Shown here: one piece after another, positions 23,437 through 32,710 of the stretch
How the letters are laid out: every line of letters starts with the position of its first letter
How positions within the stretch are numbered: the stretch's first letter is position 1
NCBI GenBank assembly: GCA_017467185.1
Contig: JAFTSS010000036.1
Coordinates: forward strand, 1 to 64,000
Source: Paludibacteraceae bacterium
GTDB lineage: Bacteria > Bacteroidota > Bacteroidia > Bacteroidales > Paludibacteraceae
Length of the DNA stretch: 64,000 nt
Direction: 5' to 3'
The notes under the pieces: generated by a model
Databases searched by the model: none
Told to the model about the DNA's origin: nothing
What the model saw: the letters and a program-made list of their open reading frames with translations, nothing else
Position numbers and translations under genes: made by a program

Positions 23437-23913
23437 ATGAAAAAGCTTTTATCTATTTTTGTTGTTTGCGCTTTATTGGCGATGGGCTGTAATAATAAAA
23501 AGCAAACTATTAGTTCTGATAATTTGCAAGGACGCTATGAAATTGATTTTTCGGTGGCGTTATCCCAATTTACAGACGATGAAGAGGACGATTTCGCTAA
23601 GGCTTTTGCTGCTATGTTGTTGGCGCAATTGGAGTTGACTATGCAATTCGATGGCGATAGATTGATTATTGATGGTAGCGATGCCGTTAGTGGACTCATT
23701 AATGCTTTTGCCGAAGAGGGCGAGGGTATGCCATTTGCTGTTGATTATAAGATAGTGAACGACTCAGTGTTGTGCACTCGTGAAAATGTTAATGCTGAGT
23801 TTAATGAGATTGGCGTATTGCGCAAAATGGGTGAGTCGTTCGACTATTTGCAGTTTGTTACTGCAAACGACGACGGCGAAGAGATAGTTTTGACTATGCG
23901 AAAAATATATTGA
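23437..23913 (+). CDS. Small lipoprotein of unknown function
   Basis: 158 residues. Lipoprotein signal with lipobox AMGC (Cys18) followed by NNKKQ. The mature part has an LQGRYEIDFS opening and an acidic stretch (FTDDEEDDFAKAF), then alternating beta strands (LELTMQFDGDRLIID, DYKIVNDSVLCTREN), suggesting a small lipocalin-like or DUF-type barrel. I do not recognise a named family. It has its own promoter and lies 10 bases before the BspA-type gene, so the two are probably co-transcribed. Confidence 0.75.
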   Translation: MKKLLSIFVVCALLAMGCNNKKQTISSDNLQGRYEIDFSVALSQFTDDEEDDFAKAFAAMLLAQLELTMQFDGDRLIIDGSDAVSGLINAFAEEGEGMPFAVDYKIVNDSVLCTRENVNAEFNEIGVLRKMGESFDYLQFVTANDDGEEIVLTMRKIY

Positions 23914-23923
23914 TTAATTTTTT

Positions 23924-25264
23924 ATGAATCGAATAATTATATTCCTATTATTAATATTCTGCATATCAATTGCGCATGCCAAAGATGTGTTGATTGATGG
24001 CATATATTATGCCTTGTATCCTGATGAGTTGAAGGCTACAGTTGTGAATGATGGAAATAAATCTGACGATAATGGGTCTGGTTACGAAATCTCGGAGCTA
24101 TTGATACCCGAAACAATTGTTTATGAAGGTATCACCTACACGGTAAAATCTATTGGCGACTATGCGTTTTGCAATACAAAATCCTTAAAGTCAATAACTC
24201 TAAGCGATTCAATAACCAAAATTGGTACGCGAGCTTTCGCTAATTGCGATTCGTTTCAGTCTATTTATATTCCTAAAAATGTTATAATGGTGGGTAGTTA
24301 TGCCTTCGAGGCTTCGCGTGCATTGCAAACGATAGACGTCGCTCCCGAGAATACGACTTATTCAAGTATCTCTGATTGTCTATGCAATAAAGAGGGCACT
24401 ACGCTTATTCTTGCCCCAGGTGGTCGCGATTCTATTGTTGTTGCCGAAGGTATTACAGCCATCGATCACTATGCTTTTTCTTATTGCAATTTGCAGTATG
24501 TCGAATTGCCTCTCTCGTTGCAGACTATTGACCATTACGCCTTTTCTTGTTGCAACGCATTGCAGTCGGTTGTCATCCCCGATGGTGTTACCAAGATTGG
24601 TGCCAATCTATTTCGTGAATCTCTTAATTTGCGGACCGTACTCTTTGGCCGCAATCTAAAAGAGATGGGTAATTACTCGTTCATGGGTTGTGCCTCTATC
24701 GACACAATCACTATTCTTGCCTCTGAGCCTCCTACTACTAAAGAGCTCTCGCTCAATGTCGACTCTTGTCTGTTGCGAGTGTTTCAAAATTCCTATTCTG
24801 CGTATGCCAAGCATGCCTATTGGTCGAAATTTAGCAATATTTCAACACTAAATACTATTCAACTCGATGTGAACAATGCCGAGTGGGGCACAGTGCAAGG
24901 TGCGGGATATTACGATACTAATAGCGATATAGTTATCTTTGCTCAGGCTGCCGAAGGCTACGAATTTGTTAATTGGAGCGATGGTGTAACAGACAATCCA
25001 CGCATTATAAAACTTCTCTCTGACATCGAGCTTATAGCCAATTTCCAAGTTAAAGAAAACCCGGTTGATGTCAATCTCGCAACTTCAGACGCAGTTATTT
25101 ATCTCCACGAAAATGTATTGCATGTAGAGAATATTTCTACCGATTATCAACTATACGACATATTTGGTCGAAAAATATATGTTGGCTCAGATAGAGAGCT
25201 TAATTTGACTAGTGGAGTATATTTGATTGTAATAGAAAATAAGATTATAAAAATAGTTGTCTGA
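23924..25264 (+). CDS. BspA-type leucine-rich-repeat protein with T9SS sorting tail
   Basis: 446 residues. Signal peptide MNRIIIFLLLIFCISIAHA. Residues about 60-285 are BspA/TpLRR repeats of about 23 residues (YAFCNTKSLKSITLSDSITKIG type). About 300-370 is a Listeria-Bacteroides (InlB B) repeat: EWGTVQGAGYY, GYEFVNWSDGVTDNP, LIANFQ. The final 55 residues (YQLYDIFGRKIYVG, NLTSGVYLIVIENKIIKIVV) match the type A C-terminal sorting domain of type IX secretion. Expected at the cell surface or secreted, binding host or matrix proteins as BspA does. A PorE-like gene 3 kb downstream fits the presence of that system. Confidence 0.88.
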   Translation: MNRIIIFLLLIFCISIAHAKDVLIDGIYYALYPDELKATVVNDGNKSDDNGSGYEISELLIPETIVYEGITYTVKSIGDYAFCNTKSLKSITLSDSITKIGTRAFANCDSFQSIYIPKNVIMVGSYAFEASRALQTIDVAPENTTYSSISDCLCNKEGTTLILAPGGRDSIVVAEGITAIDHYAFSYCNLQYVELPLSLQTIDHYAFSCCNALQSVVIPDGVTKIGANLFRESLNLRTVLFGRNLKEMGNYSFMGCASIDTITILASEPPTTKELSLNVDSCLLRVFQNSYSAYAKHAYWSKFSNISTLNTIQLDVNNAEWGTVQGAGYYDTNSDIVIFAQAAEGYEFVNWSDGVTDNPRIIKLLSDIELIANFQVKENPVDVNLATSDAVIYLHENVLHVENISTDYQLYDIFGRKIYVGSDRELNLTSGVYLIVIENKIIKIVV

Positions 25265-25349
25265 TTTTGTCTAATTCATTACTATTATATGAAAAAAAAA
25301 CACTAAATTTGTAAGTTATTGTGTTATAAATAAAAATAATTATAAAACT

Positions 25350-27263
25350 ATGTTATACAGAAGATTAAACTTGATTTTGTTGGGCGTGTTGATGGCAGTT
25401 GTGACTGTGGTGGCGCAATCTAATACTGAAAAAGTAACAACTTTGGCTGATGCGATGGCTACGCCAGAGGTGAATAATATTGCTTTTTCGTTTGCGCAAT
25501 TTACTGACGTGCATATTTCACGAGGAAATGAAAATAATACTATAGATTTGCAACGTGCGGTGGAAGATGTTAATACACAAGAACATATTGCGTTTGTATT
25601 GGTGTCGGGCGACATTGCTGAAACTGGTGATTATGCTTCGCTTATGGTGGCTAAACGTGAGTTGGATAAATTGAATTGTCCGTATTATATTGTGCCTGGT
25701 AATCACGATACTAAGTGGAGCGAGTCGGGGGCTACGGATTTTAAGCGTATTTTCGGAGATAATCGTTTCCGTTTGCAATTCAATGGTTTTCTGTTTTTGG
25801 GTATAAATACAGGTCCGATTATTAAAATGGGCGACGGACACGTTTCGCCACAAGATATTATTTGGGTTGAGCGTCAGTTGAAAAATGTGGGCAAACGTAT
25901 GCCGGTGTTTATTGTTACGCATTACCCTTTGAAATCGGGCGATGTGGATAATTGGTGGATGTTGACAGATGTAGTGCGTAAGTATAATGTGCAGTCGTTT
26001 TTAGGTGGTCATTATCATCGTAATATGGTGCATAATTATGATGGAATACCTGGTATATTGAATCGTTCTACTTTGCGCGATAAGAGTGAATTTGGTGGTT
26101 ATACAGTGTATGACATGGGTGAAGATAGTCTTTTTGTTAGTGAAAAAGTTATTGGTCAACCTCAAGTGCGTTGGGCGGCTTTGCCTATTGAGCAGAAAAT
26201 ATATGTAGAGGGCAATGAAAAAGAGTTTCCTCGTGCCGATTATGCGGTTAATACTCAATATAAAAACGTGAAAGATGTGTGGGTGCGTGAAATTGGGTAT
26301 GGCATTTATGGCACGCCTGCGGTGGATGAAGAAAATGTCTATTTTGGTGACGATAAAGGTGTTTTCCATTGTTATTCATTGAAAAAGGGTAAAGAGGTTT
26401 GGGCGTTTCAAACTGCTGAGCGCATTGCTTCAACTCCGATGATTGCAGAAGATAAAATAGTGTTTGGTTCGTGCGATAAAAATATTTATTGTATCAGTAA
26501 AGAGACTGGTAAATTAGTTTGGCGTCATCGTACTAATAATGCTGTATTGGGTTCGCCTTTAGTGGCTGATGGAGTAGTGTATATTGGTGCAAGTGATGGC
26601 AAATTCCGTGCATTGCGATTGGCTGATGGTGAACTTATATGGTCGTTCGATGATGTGAAAAACTATCAAGAGTCGCGTCCTGTGATAGCAGACGGAAAAG
26701 TGATATTTGGTGCGTGGGATAGTTATTTGTATGCGTTGAATGTGGTAGATGGTTCTTTGGCTTGGAAGTGGAACAATGGCAATCTTCGTCCTCATTTCTC
26801 TCCTGCGGCTGTATGGCCTGTAGTGGCTGAGGGTAAGGTGTTTATTACTGCCCCTGACCGTTATATGACGGCTGTGAATGTTGCTGATGGTACTACCGCT
26901 TGGCGCACAAAAGAGCATAAAGTGAGAGAAACAATTGGTTTGTCGGAGGACAATAAAATCGTTTTTTCTCGTTGTATGAATGATAGTGTATTGGCTGTTG
27001 TGGCAGATGATTGTCGTTTGTTATGGAAAGTGGATGCTAAATTTGGTTACGACCATAATCCGTCTATGTTGATTGAACGCAATGGTGAGATTGTGTTTGC
27101 TACTAAAAACGGCGAAATCAATTGTTTGCGCTCATCTAATGGCGAATTGTTGTGGAAACACAAGATAGGTAATTCGATAATCAATACTATGGTGCCTGTA
27201 GGCGAAAAAGATTGGGTGTTGACTACAACTGATGGCGTAGTGGCTCGTATTACGGTGAAATAG
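25350..27263 (+). CDS. Metallophosphoesterase with PQQ-type beta-propeller, exported
   Basis: 637 residues. Signal peptide (MLYRRLNLILLGVLMAVVTVVAQ). A calcineurin-like phosphoesterase domain at about 45-280 has all metal motifs: FTDVHIS, SGDIAETGD, PGNHD, THYP and GGHYHRN. From about 305 to the end lie PQQ-like propeller blades (VYFGDDKGVFHCYSLKKGKEVWAF, IVFGSCDKNIYCISKETGKLVW, VYIGASDGKFRALRLADGELIW). The propeller probably serves as a binding scaffold rather than an enzyme. The substrate is unknown; a nucleotide, phospholipid or sugar-phosphate ester in the periplasm is plausible. A TAAATTTG -7 element is seen at 25304-25311. Confidence 0.88.
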   Translation: MLYRRLNLILLGVLMAVVTVVAQSNTEKVTTLADAMATPEVNNIAFSFAQFTDVHISRGNENNTIDLQRAVEDVNTQEHIAFVLVSGDIAETGDYASLMVAKRELDKLNCPYYIVPGNHDTKWSESGATDFKRIFGDNRFRLQFNGFLFLGINTGPIIKMGDGHVSPQDIIWVERQLKNVGKRMPVFIVTHYPLKSGDVDNWWMLTDVVRKYNVQSFLGGHYHRNMVHNYDGIPGILNRSTLRDKSEFGGYTVYDMGEDSLFVSEKVIGQPQVRWAALPIEQKIYVEGNEKEFPRADYAVNTQYKNVKDVWVREIGYGIYGTPAVDEENVYFGDDKGVFHCYSLKKGKEVWAFQTAERIASTPMIAEDKIVFGSCDKNIYCISKETGKLVWRHRTNNAVLGSPLVADGVVYIGASDGKFRALRLADGELIWSFDDVKNYQESRPVIADGKVIFGAWDSYLYALNVVDGSLAWKWNNGNLRPHFSPAAVWPVVAEGKVFITAPDRYMTAVNVADGTTAWRTKEHKVRETIGLSEDNKIVFSRCMNDSVLAVVADDCRLLWKVDAKFGYDHNPSMLIERNGEIVFATKNGEINCLRSSNGELLWKHKIGNSIINTMVPVGEKDWVLTTTDGVVARITVK

Positions 27264-27265
27264 TT

Positions 27266-27336
27266 TTTTATTTAAACATAAGTACAGATTTTTCGTTTGT
27301 AAGTTTACTAAATTTTATTCGTATTTTTTTATTTTA
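27266..27336. mobile_element. MITE-like family 1, copy D (left half only)
   Basis: Left end TTTAAACATAAGTACAGATT followed by about 50 bases of AT-rich interior, then the PorE-like start codon. The right half is missing, so this copy is truncated. Confidence 0.6.
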
Positions 27337-27337
27337 G

Positions 27338-29317
27338 ATGGACAAAATCTTTTTTAAGTACATATTATTGCTTTTGGTGGTGATACTTACGGGATGTAGC
27401 ACTGCTGCGCGATTGAAGAAAGCCGATCGTAAATACGAAAATGGTGAGTATTTTGCAGCAAGTGAGATATACCGCAAGAATAATAGTAAAATTTCAACTA
27501 AAAAACAACGTAAACTGAAGGCTGAGGTTAATTTCAAACTTGGTGAATGTTATTATAATACTAATAACCATGCAAAAGCCGTGCGTTCTTATACATCGGC
27601 AATTCGTTATAAACATAACGATTCGATTGTTTATTTGCATTTGGCTAAAAGTCAGTTGGCTACGGGTAAATTGAAAGATGCAAGACGTAATTTCGAAATA
27701 TATCTTGAGTCGTTCCCTAATTCGTATGAAGCGCAACAAGGTATTTTGTCTGTCGATAGTGCTAAAGTTTTGGCTAATAAGTTCACACGTTATCAAGTAT
27801 CATTGGCAAGTGAGTTTAATTCGCGTAAAAATTCCGATTTCTCTCCTGCTTTTATGGGGTCAGATGCCGAATCAATAGTCTTTACATCTAATCGCACAAA
27901 ATCAAAAAACAAGAAGATAAACAATCCTATTACGGGTGTGCCAAATAATGATATTTACACAGCTCGTAAGAATAATTCGGGCGAATGGGAAGAGGTAGAA
28001 CAGATTGAAGGGGCGTTGAATACCGATGACGATGAGGGCGTTGTGTCGTTCTCGGCTGATGGTAAAACTATGTATTTCACTCGTTGTTTGCCTAATATGC
28101 CTGCAGGTCAGATTTATCAGTCAAGCCGTTCGGGTGGTGAGTGGACTGAGCCTACGTTGATTCAACTTTTCACGGACACTACTATCACTACTGCCCACCC
28201 AGCTATTTCGCCAGATGGCAATAAAATGTACTTTGTTAGTGATGCCCCTGGTGGACAAGGAGGTAAAGATATTTGGGTCGCTGTGAACGAAGGTGGCTCG
28301 TGGACTGTATTAGAAAATCTTGGTGCTCAGATAAATACTTCTGGAAATGAGATGTTTCCATACGTGCGCCACGATGGTGCGTTGTTCTTTTCATCGGACG
28401 GACATGAAGGTTTGGGTGGATTAGATATCTATATGGCAATGCAAGACTCAACAGGTGTTTGGCAGGTTGAAAATATGTACACTCCAATCAATTCTGCAGG
28501 CGATGATTTTGGTATTACGTTTAATAGTGATAATAGTTTGGGCTATTTTTCTTCAAGTCGCGGACAACGTAAACCTATCGACAAAATATATCGTTTCGAA
28601 TTACCTGCATTGGTTTATGCCATTGAGGGAACTGTATTTGACGATAAAGGCGATGAACTTGGCGAGACTACCATTCGTCTTGTGGGCGATAATGGCGACA
28701 ATGTAAAAATGCGTACGAAGAAAGATGGTACATATCGTATCAATTTGGCTTTGAATACTAAATATGTAATGTTGGCTTCGCATCGTGGTTATTTGAACGC
28801 ATCGCATCAATTTAATACTAACGATTTGATTGATAGTAAGTTGTTTGAGAATGATTTCACGCTCACTTCATTGTCGCGTCCAGTGAAGATGGACAATATT
28901 TTCTACGAATTTGGTAAGTGGACTCTAACTGCCGACTCTGAGGCTGGTTTGCAAGGGTTGATTAAGATTTTGAATGATAATCCTAATATTGCAATCGAAC
29001 TCTCTGCGCATACCGATATGGTGGGCAATGATGCAAATAACCAAGAATTATCGCAAAAACGTGCGCAGTCGGTGGTTGATTATTTGATTAAAGCAGGTAT
29101 AGATAAAGGACGTTTGACACCAAAAGGTTATGGCGAAACAAAACCTGTGGTAGTAAGCGAAGAATTGGCAGAGCAGTATAAACTATTCTTGCGTAAAGGC
29201 GATGTGCTTTCACCAGAATTCATTGAAACACTCACAGCCGAGCAACAAGAAATCTGTAATCAAATCAATCGTCGTACCGAATTTAAGGTGACAAAAACAA
29301 CTTATAATCTCTATTAA
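27338..29317 (+). CDS. PorE-like OmpA-family lipoprotein (TPR, propeller, CRD, OmpA)
   Basis: 659 residues. Lipobox LTGC (Cys20). Order: TPR region (about 25-145, ADRKYENGEYFAASEIYRKN), WD40/PD40 propeller (about 150-420, with NDIYTARKNNSGEW, PAISPDGNKMYFVSDAPGGQGGKDIW and FFSSDGHEGLGGLDIYMA), carboxypeptidase-regulatory-like domain (about 430-520, GTVFDDKGDELGETTIRL) and OmpA peptidoglycan-binding domain (about 530-650, ELSAHTDMVGNDANNQELSQKRAQSVVDYLI). This architecture and length match the type IX secretion component PorE, which ties the PorP/PorK/N complex to peptidoglycan. Related OmpA-PD40 lipoproteins exist, so the assignment is probable rather than certain. The first codons follow a truncated family 1 element. 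Confidence 0.78.
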   Translation: MDKIFFKYILLLLVVILTGCSTAARLKKADRKYENGEYFAASEIYRKNNSKISTKKQRKLKAEVNFKLGECYYNTNNHAKAVRSYTSAIRYKHNDSIVYLHLAKSQLATGKLKDARRNFEIYLESFPNSYEAQQGILSVDSAKVLANKFTRYQVSLASEFNSRKNSDFSPAFMGSDAESIVFTSNRTKSKNKKINNPITGVPNNDIYTARKNNSGEWEEVEQIEGALNTDDDEGVVSFSADGKTMYFTRCLPNMPAGQIYQSSRSGGEWTEPTLIQLFTDTTITTAHPAISPDGNKMYFVSDAPGGQGGKDIWVAVNEGGSWTVLENLGAQINTSGNEMFPYVRHDGALFFSSDGHEGLGGLDIYMAMQDSTGVWQVENMYTPINSAGDDFGITFNSDNSLGYFSSSRGQRKPIDKIYRFELPALVYAIEGTVFDDKGDELGETTIRLVGDNGDNVKMRTKKDGTYRINLALNTKYVMLASHRGYLNASHQFNTNDLIDSKLFENDFTLTSLSRPVKMDNIFYEFGKWTLTADSEAGLQGLIKILNDNPNIAIELSAHTDMVGNDANNQELSQKRAQSVVDYLIKAGIDKGRLTPKGYGETKPVVVSEELAEQYKLFLRKGDVLSPEFIETLTAEQQEICNQINRRTEFKVTKTTYNLY

Positions 29318-29321
29318 CAAG

Positions 29322-29420
29322 ATACAAGTCGTAAGTAGAAAGTCGTAAGACAAGTGTTGATGTATTATTTAATGCCGAATGCTTTCTTATTACTTATTAC
29401 TTACTACTTACTACTAAAGA
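29322..29420. repeat. Opposed heptad-repeat arms, words AGTCGTAAG / CTTACTA
   Basis: Left side AAGTCGTAAGTAGAAAGTCG, right side CTTATTA CTTATTA CTTACTA CTTACTA in 7-base phase ending just before thyA. Confidence 0.7.
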
Positions 29421-29423
29421 TAT

Positions 29424-30218
29424 ATGAAACAATATTTAGATTTATTGCGCAGAGTAAAAGCCGAAGGAGTTTTTAAAGGCGACCGTACAGGTACGGGTAC
29501 AACAAGTGTATTTGGACATCAGATGCGTTTTGATATGGCAGATGGTTTTCCGTTGTTGACCACTAAAAAGTTACATACTAAGTCAATTATTCACGAATTA
29601 TTGTGGTTCTTAAAAGGCGATACTAACGTAAAATATCTCCAAGATAATGGCGTGCGCATTTGGAATGAATGGGCTGATGAGAATGGCGACCTTGGTCACA
29701 TTTATGGCTACCAATGGCGCTCATGGCCTGATTATAAAGGTGGAAGTATCGACCAAATAAGCGAAGTTATTGAACAAATAAAAAATAACCCTAATTCGCG
29801 TCGTTTAATTGTCAGTGCATGGAACGTTGCAGATATTGATAATATGAATTTGCCTCCATGCCATGCTTTTTTTCAGTTCTATGTAGCAGACGGAAAATTG
29901 TCGTTACAACTATATCAACGTAGTGCCGATATATTTCTCGGCGTACCATTTAATATTGCATCGTATGCCTTGTTATTGCACATGGTGGCACAAGTTACAG
30001 GGCTTGAGCCAGGCACATTTGTACATACTCTTGGCGATGCACATATCTATTCAAACCACGAGGAGCAAATCGAATTGCAACTTACTCGCGAGCCACGTAA
30101 ACTCCCTCGCTTAAAAATAAATCCAGACGTAAAAAATATCTTCGACTTCAAATTCGAAGACTTCGAAATAGTAGATTACGACCCACACCCACATATCGCT
30201 GGAGTTGTGGCGGTTTAG
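29424..30218 (+). CDS. thyA: Thymidylate synthase
   Basis: 264 residues, the standard ThyA length. It converts dUMP and methylene-tetrahydrofolate to dTMP. Key motifs: [18 protein letters not shown] (substrate/Arg loop), [26 protein letters not shown], and the catalytic Cys (about residue 146) in [11 protein letters not shown], then [19 protein letters not shown]. Complete and ordinary. A heptad tract occupies its leader and a terminator follows. Confidence 0.97.
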   Translation: MKQYLDLLRRVKAEGVFKGDRTGTGTTSVFGHQMRFDMADGFPLLTTKKLHTKSIIHELLWFLKGDTNVKYLQDNGVRIWNEWADENGDLGHIYGYQWRSWPDYKGGSIDQISEVIEQIKNNPNSRRLIVSAWNVADIDNMNLPPCHAFFQFYVADGKLSLQLYQRSADIFLGVPFNIASYALLLHMVAQVTGLEPGTFVHTLGDAHIYSNHEEQIELQLTREPRKLPRLKINPDVKNIFDFKFEDFEIVDYDPHPHIAGVVAV

Positions 30219-30252
30219 ATAGGGAATAAGGAATAGGGAATAAGGAATATGG
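30218..30252. repeat. Heptad repeat, word TAGGGAA/TAAGGAA
   Basis: TAGGGAA TAAGGAA TAGGGAA TAAGGAA TATGG, in exact 7-base phase, running from the thyA stop into the terminator. Confidence 0.75.
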
Positions 30253-30281
30253 AAAAAGGGAGTTTAAACTCCCTTTTTTAT
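30253..30281. terminator. Intrinsic terminator between thyA and prfB
   Basis: Perfect palindrome GGGAGTTTAAACTCCC with an A run before and a T run after, serving both convergent genes. Confidence 0.88.
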
Positions 30282-30300
30282 GTTACGTATAAAAATGCGT

Positions 30301-31413
30301 TTACTCTTCACCGCCAAATTCCATTAAGTATGTTTTGATGAACATATCGATATCGCCATCCATTACAGCGTTGACGTTTGAGGTTTGGTAGTCGGTGCGG
30401 TGGTCTTTCACGCGACGGTCATCGAATACGTATGAGCGGATTTGTGAGCCCCATTCGATTTTCTTTTTACCAGCTTCGATTTTAGCTGTCTCTTCACGAC
30501 GTTTTTGGAGTTCGAGTTCGTAGAGTTGTGAACGAAGCAAACGCATTGCGTTTTCACGATTGTCGAGCTGTGAGCGGCTTTCGGTGTTTTCAATTACGAT
30601 TTCGTCTTGTTCGCCAGTTACTGGGTTTTTGAACACATAGTGAAGACGTACACCAGTTTCCACTTTGTTAACGTTCTGTCCACCAGCACCAGAAGAGCGG
30701 AAAGTATCCCAAGAGATGCCTGCCGGATTGACTTCGATTTCGATAGTGTCATCGACAAGTGGCACAACGAATACAGAAGTAAATGAGGTCATACGTTTGC
30801 CTTGTGCGTTGAATGGAGATACTCGCACGAGGCGGTGAACACCATTTTCTGATTTGAGGTAGCCATAGGCGTAGTCGCCATCGACTTGGATTGTAACAGA
30901 TTTGATACCAGCCTCGTCGCCTTCGAGCATATTTGTGATTTCGGCTTTGTAGCCTTGTTTTTCGCACCAACGGAGGTACATACGCATGAGCATTTGTCCC
31001 CAATCTTGGGCTTCAGTACCGCCAGCACCTGCAACAATTTTGATTACAGCACCGAGTTTGTCCTCTTCGCGACGGAGCATGTTGCGCATTTCAAGGTCCT
31101 CGATAAGTGCTATGGCGTGGTTGTAGGCTTCATCGACTTCGGCTTCGGTCATTGCCTCTTCTTTGTAGAAATCGTAGGCAATTTGCACTTCGTTGACGGC
31201 GGCATTTACAGAATTATAGCCTTCAATCCAGAATTTTAGACTCTTTACAAGTTTCATTTGTGCTTCGGCACGTTTTTGGTCTTGCCAGAACTCTGGGGCT
31301 TGAGTTTTAAGTTCTTCTTCTTCGAGTTGAATCTTTTTTTCTTCGATATTGAGATATTTATTGAGTGCTTCAACTCGGTCGATAGCAGCTTTTATTTGGT
31401 CAGTAGTTATCAT
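30301..31413 (-). CDS. prfB: Peptide chain release factor 2
   Basis: 370 residues. It recognises UAA and UGA and triggers peptide release. The SPF anticodon-like tripeptide is at 199-201 (RVSPFNAQGKR) and the catalytic GGQ at 244-246 (SGAGGQNVNK). Many bacterial prfB genes need a programmed +1 frameshift at an early UGA; here the frame is open from the first Met through the equivalent place (NKYLNIEEKK, near residues 18-27), so the autoregulatory frameshift is absent. Its leader is followed upstream by a family 1 element. Confidence 0.95.
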   Translation of the reverse strand: MITTDQIKAAIDRVEALNKYLNIEEKKIQLEEEELKTQAPEFWQDQKRAEAQMKLVKSLKFWIEGYNSVNAAVNEVQIAYDFYKEEAMTEAEVDEAYNHAIALIEDLEMRNMLRREEDKLGAVIKIVAGAGGTEAQDWGQMLMRMYLRWCEKQGYKAEITNMLEGDEAGIKSVTIQVDGDYAYGYLKSENGVHRLVRVSPFNAQGKRMTSFTSVFVVPLVDDTIEIEVNPAGISWDTFRSSGAGGQNVNKVETGVRLHYVFKNPVTGEQDEIVIENTESRSQLDNRENAMRLLRSQLYELELQKRREETAKIEAGKKKIEWGSQIRSYVFDDRRVKDHRTDYQTSNVNAVMDGDIDMFIKTYLMEFGGEE

Positions 31414-31433
31414 AATGAGAATTTGATAATTGA

Positions 31434-31648
31434 TTTTAACAGAAGTACATAATCAATTTATAGGCTTACAAGCCATAGTATGTGCTTTGAAATTTTTAGT
31501 AAGGACAATAACTTTTCTAAGTACAAGTTTTGTATTTAATTAGTGATTCGTATGTACTTAAAAAACAATGATTGCCAATTGAACTATCCAAGTTCAAAAA
31601 AAGGTTAATCGTCCTATAAATATATTTTGTACTTATGTTAAAATAAAA
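31434..31648. mobile_element. MITE-like family 1, copy E
   Basis: Ends TTTTAACAGAAGTACATAA and TTTGTACTTATGTTAAAA; inner pair TTTCTAAGTACAAG / GTATGTACTTAAAAAA. Between prfB and the glycosyltransferase gene, both on the minus strand. Confidence 0.82.
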
Positions 31649-31657
31649 TATTGTGAA

Positions 31658-32407
31658 TTATGCATTGTTTTTTTGTGGGTATTTGCGGAACCAACTTGAG
31701 ATTTTGAGTTTTACGACGCCGAATAGGGCTTCTGAGAAGATGCCACCTGACATTTTTGATGTACCTTCGACGCGGTTGACGAATACGATAGGTACCTCTT
31801 TGATAGTGAAGCCACATTTGTAGGCTGTAAATTTCATTTCGATTTGGAATGCGTAGCCTTTGAAACGTATTTTATCGAATTCGATAGTTTGGAGCACTTG
31901 GCGACGATAGCATTTGAAACCCGCAGTGGTGTCGGCAACAGGAAGACCTGTTACGAAACGTACATATTTAGATGCGTAGTAACTCATGAGTACGCGACCC
32001 ATTGGCCAATTTACGACGTTCACAACATTGCCTACATAGCGAGAACCGATTGCAACATCGGCACCTTGGTTGGCGCAAGCATCGTAGAGTTCGAGGAGTT
32101 TTGGAACTGGGTGAGAGAAGTCGGCATCCATTTCGAATGCGTATTCATAATCGTGGTCAAGCACCCATTTGAAGCCTGCGATATAGGCAGTTCCGAGACC
32201 AAGTTTGCCTGTTCGCTCAACTATATGTAGTTCTTCGGTAAATTCTTTTTGGAGGTTTTTGACAATAGCGGCAGTTCCGTCAGGTGAACCATCGTCGATA
32301 ACGAGAATATGGAAACACTTAGGAAGTGCAAAAATAGCACGAATGATTTTCTCGATATTTTCCTTTTCGTTGTAGGTAGGAATTATAACTACTGAATCGC
32401 TACGCAT
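31658..32407 (-). CDS. Polyprenol monophosphomannose synthase-like glycosyltransferase (GT2)
   Basis: 249 residues of soluble GT-A fold: VVIIPTYNEKENIEKII, VIDDGSPDGTAAIV, FEMDADFSHPVPKLLEL (DxD-like metal site), GSRYVGN and DTTAGFKCYRRQVLQ. The pattern is that of Dpm1/polyprenyl-phosphate mannosyl- or glucosyltransferases, which make the lipid-linked sugar donor used in glycan or glycoprotein assembly at the membrane. No C-terminal membrane segments are present, as in the yeast-independent Dpm1 group. Sugar specificity is not readable. A -7 element TAATTTTG lies on the minus strand at 32470-32463. Confidence 0.9.
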   Translation of the reverse strand: MRSDSVVIIPTYNEKENIEKIIRAIFALPKCFHILVIDDGSPDGTAAIVKNLQKEFTEELHIVERTGKLGLGTAYIAGFKWVLDHDYEYAFEMDADFSHPVPKLLELYDACANQGADVAIGSRYVGNVVNVVNWPMGRVLMSYYASKYVRFVTGLPVADTTAGFKCYRRQVLQTIEFDKIRFKGYAFQIEMKFTAYKCGFTIKEVPIVFVNRVEGTSKMSGGIFSEALFGVVKLKISSWFRKYPQKNNA

Positions 32408-32410
32408 AAA

Positions 32411-32440
32411 TGTTTAGAGTTTAGAGATTAGAGTTTAGTG
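32411..32440. repeat. Heptad repeat, word GTTTAGA
   Basis: GTTTAGA GTTTAGA GATTAGA GTTTAGT immediately upstream of the glycosyltransferase start (minus strand). Confidence 0.7.
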
Positions 32441-32516
32441 AGCCGGTAAGGCATTATTAAGTGCAAAATTACGAATTTAATTTGAGATGTACAACTAAAT
32501 TGTCAAGTTTTTTTTG

Positions 32517-32524
32517 TAACTTTG
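32517..32524 (+). promoter_or_regulatory. -7 element for the deacetylase-like gene
   Basis: TAACTTTG followed by CAA, about 185 bases before the start codon. The -33 box is weak. Confidence 0.55.
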
Positions 32525-32535
32525 CAATCTTAATA

Positions 32536-32710
32536 GATTCGAGATATTAGATACGAGATACGAGACACGAGACGTAGGGTGTGTGTCTATATAAAAAATA
32601 TATGCTTATGTTTTTAAGTGAAAAATGAGTAAGCAAGCAAATTTATATCTTATATCTCGTGTCTCATATCTCATATCTCGTGTCTCGTGTCTCATGTCTC
32701 ACATCTAATT
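32536..32710. repeat. Opposed heptad-repeat arms, words ACGAGATA / TCTCGTG
   Basis: Left arm of GAGATAC/GAGACAC words (32536-32575) and right arm of ATATCTC/GTGTCTC words (32645-32710) in 7-base phase, reverse complementary around about 70 bases. The right arm ends at the start codon. Confidence 0.8.

Noticed and set aside
30301-31413. Programmed frameshift in prfB
   Set aside because: No UGA or slippery CUU-UGA is present; the frame is continuous.
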